Shown: positions 63,702-64,000 of the stretch, piece by piece | Numbering within the stretch: position 1 is the first letter of the stretch | Layout of the letters: each line of letters opens with the position of its first letter | Origin: Sphaerulina vaccinii | Lineage: Eukaryota > Ascomycota > Dothideomycetes > Mycosphaerellales > Mycosphaerellaceae | Direction of reading: 5' to 3' | NCBI GenBank assembly: GCA_022570795.1 | Contig: JAKUDP010000007.1 | Location: forward strand, 62,001 to 126,000 | Length of the DNA stretch: 64,000 nucleotides | The notes under the pieces: model-generated | Database searches by the model: none | What the model saw: only the letters and a program-made list of their open reading frames with translations | Told to the model about the DNA's origin: nothing | Translations under genes and position numbers: made by a program

Positions 63702-64000
63702 ATGATGCTGTCCACAGCTGCGACACTGATAGCTATATGTACATTGTCTTCAGCTCGACTTCTACAAAATTCACTGCCGTCCGGCTCATCCTTTGGAATC
63801 GCTGGCCAGAATGCTTCATTCGACTATGTTATTGTTGGAGGAGGTACAGCGGGCAACACGTTAGCATATCGTCTTGCAGCAGATGGACGCTTCTCGGTTG
63901 CTGTGGTTGAGCCTGGCAGCTTTTAGTGAGTTATATCCTCATCCTCGTCAGACGGCTTTCTTACAACGACCACAGTGAGCTCGACAACGGTAATCACTCT
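63702..64000 (+). CDS. GMC oxidoreductase, 5' end only
   Basis: Exon 1 is 63702-63925; exon 2 begins at 63976 after a 50 nt GTGAGT...CACAG intron and is cut by the window edge. A signal peptide at residues 1-19 (MMLSTAATLIAICTLSSA) precedes the FAD-binding Rossmann motif FDYVIVGGGTAGNTLAYRLAADGRF with the GxGxxG-type glycines intact, then VAVVEPGSFYE, the expected end of the second strand with its conserved Glu. This matches secreted glucose/choline/aryl-alcohol oxidase-like flavoproteins. Substrate cannot be told from so little. A second ATG at 63705 is an equal start candidate. Confidence 0.88.

Overview
The window is nuclear DNA of a filamentous ascomycete. Intron-bearing genes have mostly 46-77 nt introns with GT...AG ends and CTGAC/CTAAC-like branch sites, and housekeeping genes are eukaryotic (DNA polymerase epsilon, COX20, NOP56, NDUFA13, ASF1, a Sro7/Lgl protein). 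Secreted Ser/Thr-rich mucin-like proteins, a UstYa-type protein and a group VI hybrid histidine kinase point to Pezizomycotina. The protein style suggests Dothideomycetes (Mycosphaerellales-like), but that last step is inference.

Layout. 1-5.5 kb is gene-poor: a membrane-anchored mucin-like protein, a frameshifted gene remnant, and four diverged ~210-250 bp repeat units, each beginning with a tRNA-type box A. 5.5-13.2 kb holds POL2 in one 6.7 kb exon, divergent from COX20. 13.2-21.5 kb is sparse: two LPxELRN-type genes (one truncated), a possible START-like protein and a frameshifted secreted protein. 21.5-28 kb holds a secreted Kex2-type repeat protein, a GH31 alpha-glucosidase, a double-domain DsbA/HCCA-isomerase protein and a DJ-1/PfpI protein. 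28.5-34.6 kb holds a Sln1-type hybrid histidine kinase, an acyltransferase-3 membrane protein and a small unknown gene.

The most interesting region is 36.7-38.5 kb. A UstYa/DUF3328 protein with both HxxHC motifs lies divergent from a tiny secreted precursor carrying five IWS(A/S)P(D/N)xY(Q/N) units separated by dibasic or single-Arg sites. This is the hallmark arrangement of a dikaritin (fungal cyclic RiPP) locus with an apparently unfamiliar core. A second Kex2-type precursor, with three identical 30-residue repeats, sits 16 kb away.

40.6-44.6 kb is a large secreted mucin-like gene split by a 370 bp hAT-type MITE with a perfect 8 bp target-site duplication. 45.4-64 kb holds NOP56, NDUFA13, a pair of related unknown genes, ASF1, a Sro7-like protein, a 1,083-residue CBM18/PAN-like wall or secreted protein, two small unknown genes, and the 5' end of a secreted GMC oxidoreductase cut by the window edge. 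No rRNA, canonical tRNA or CRISPR was seen. Splice sites were deduced by reading-frame phase and family continuity, without transcripts.
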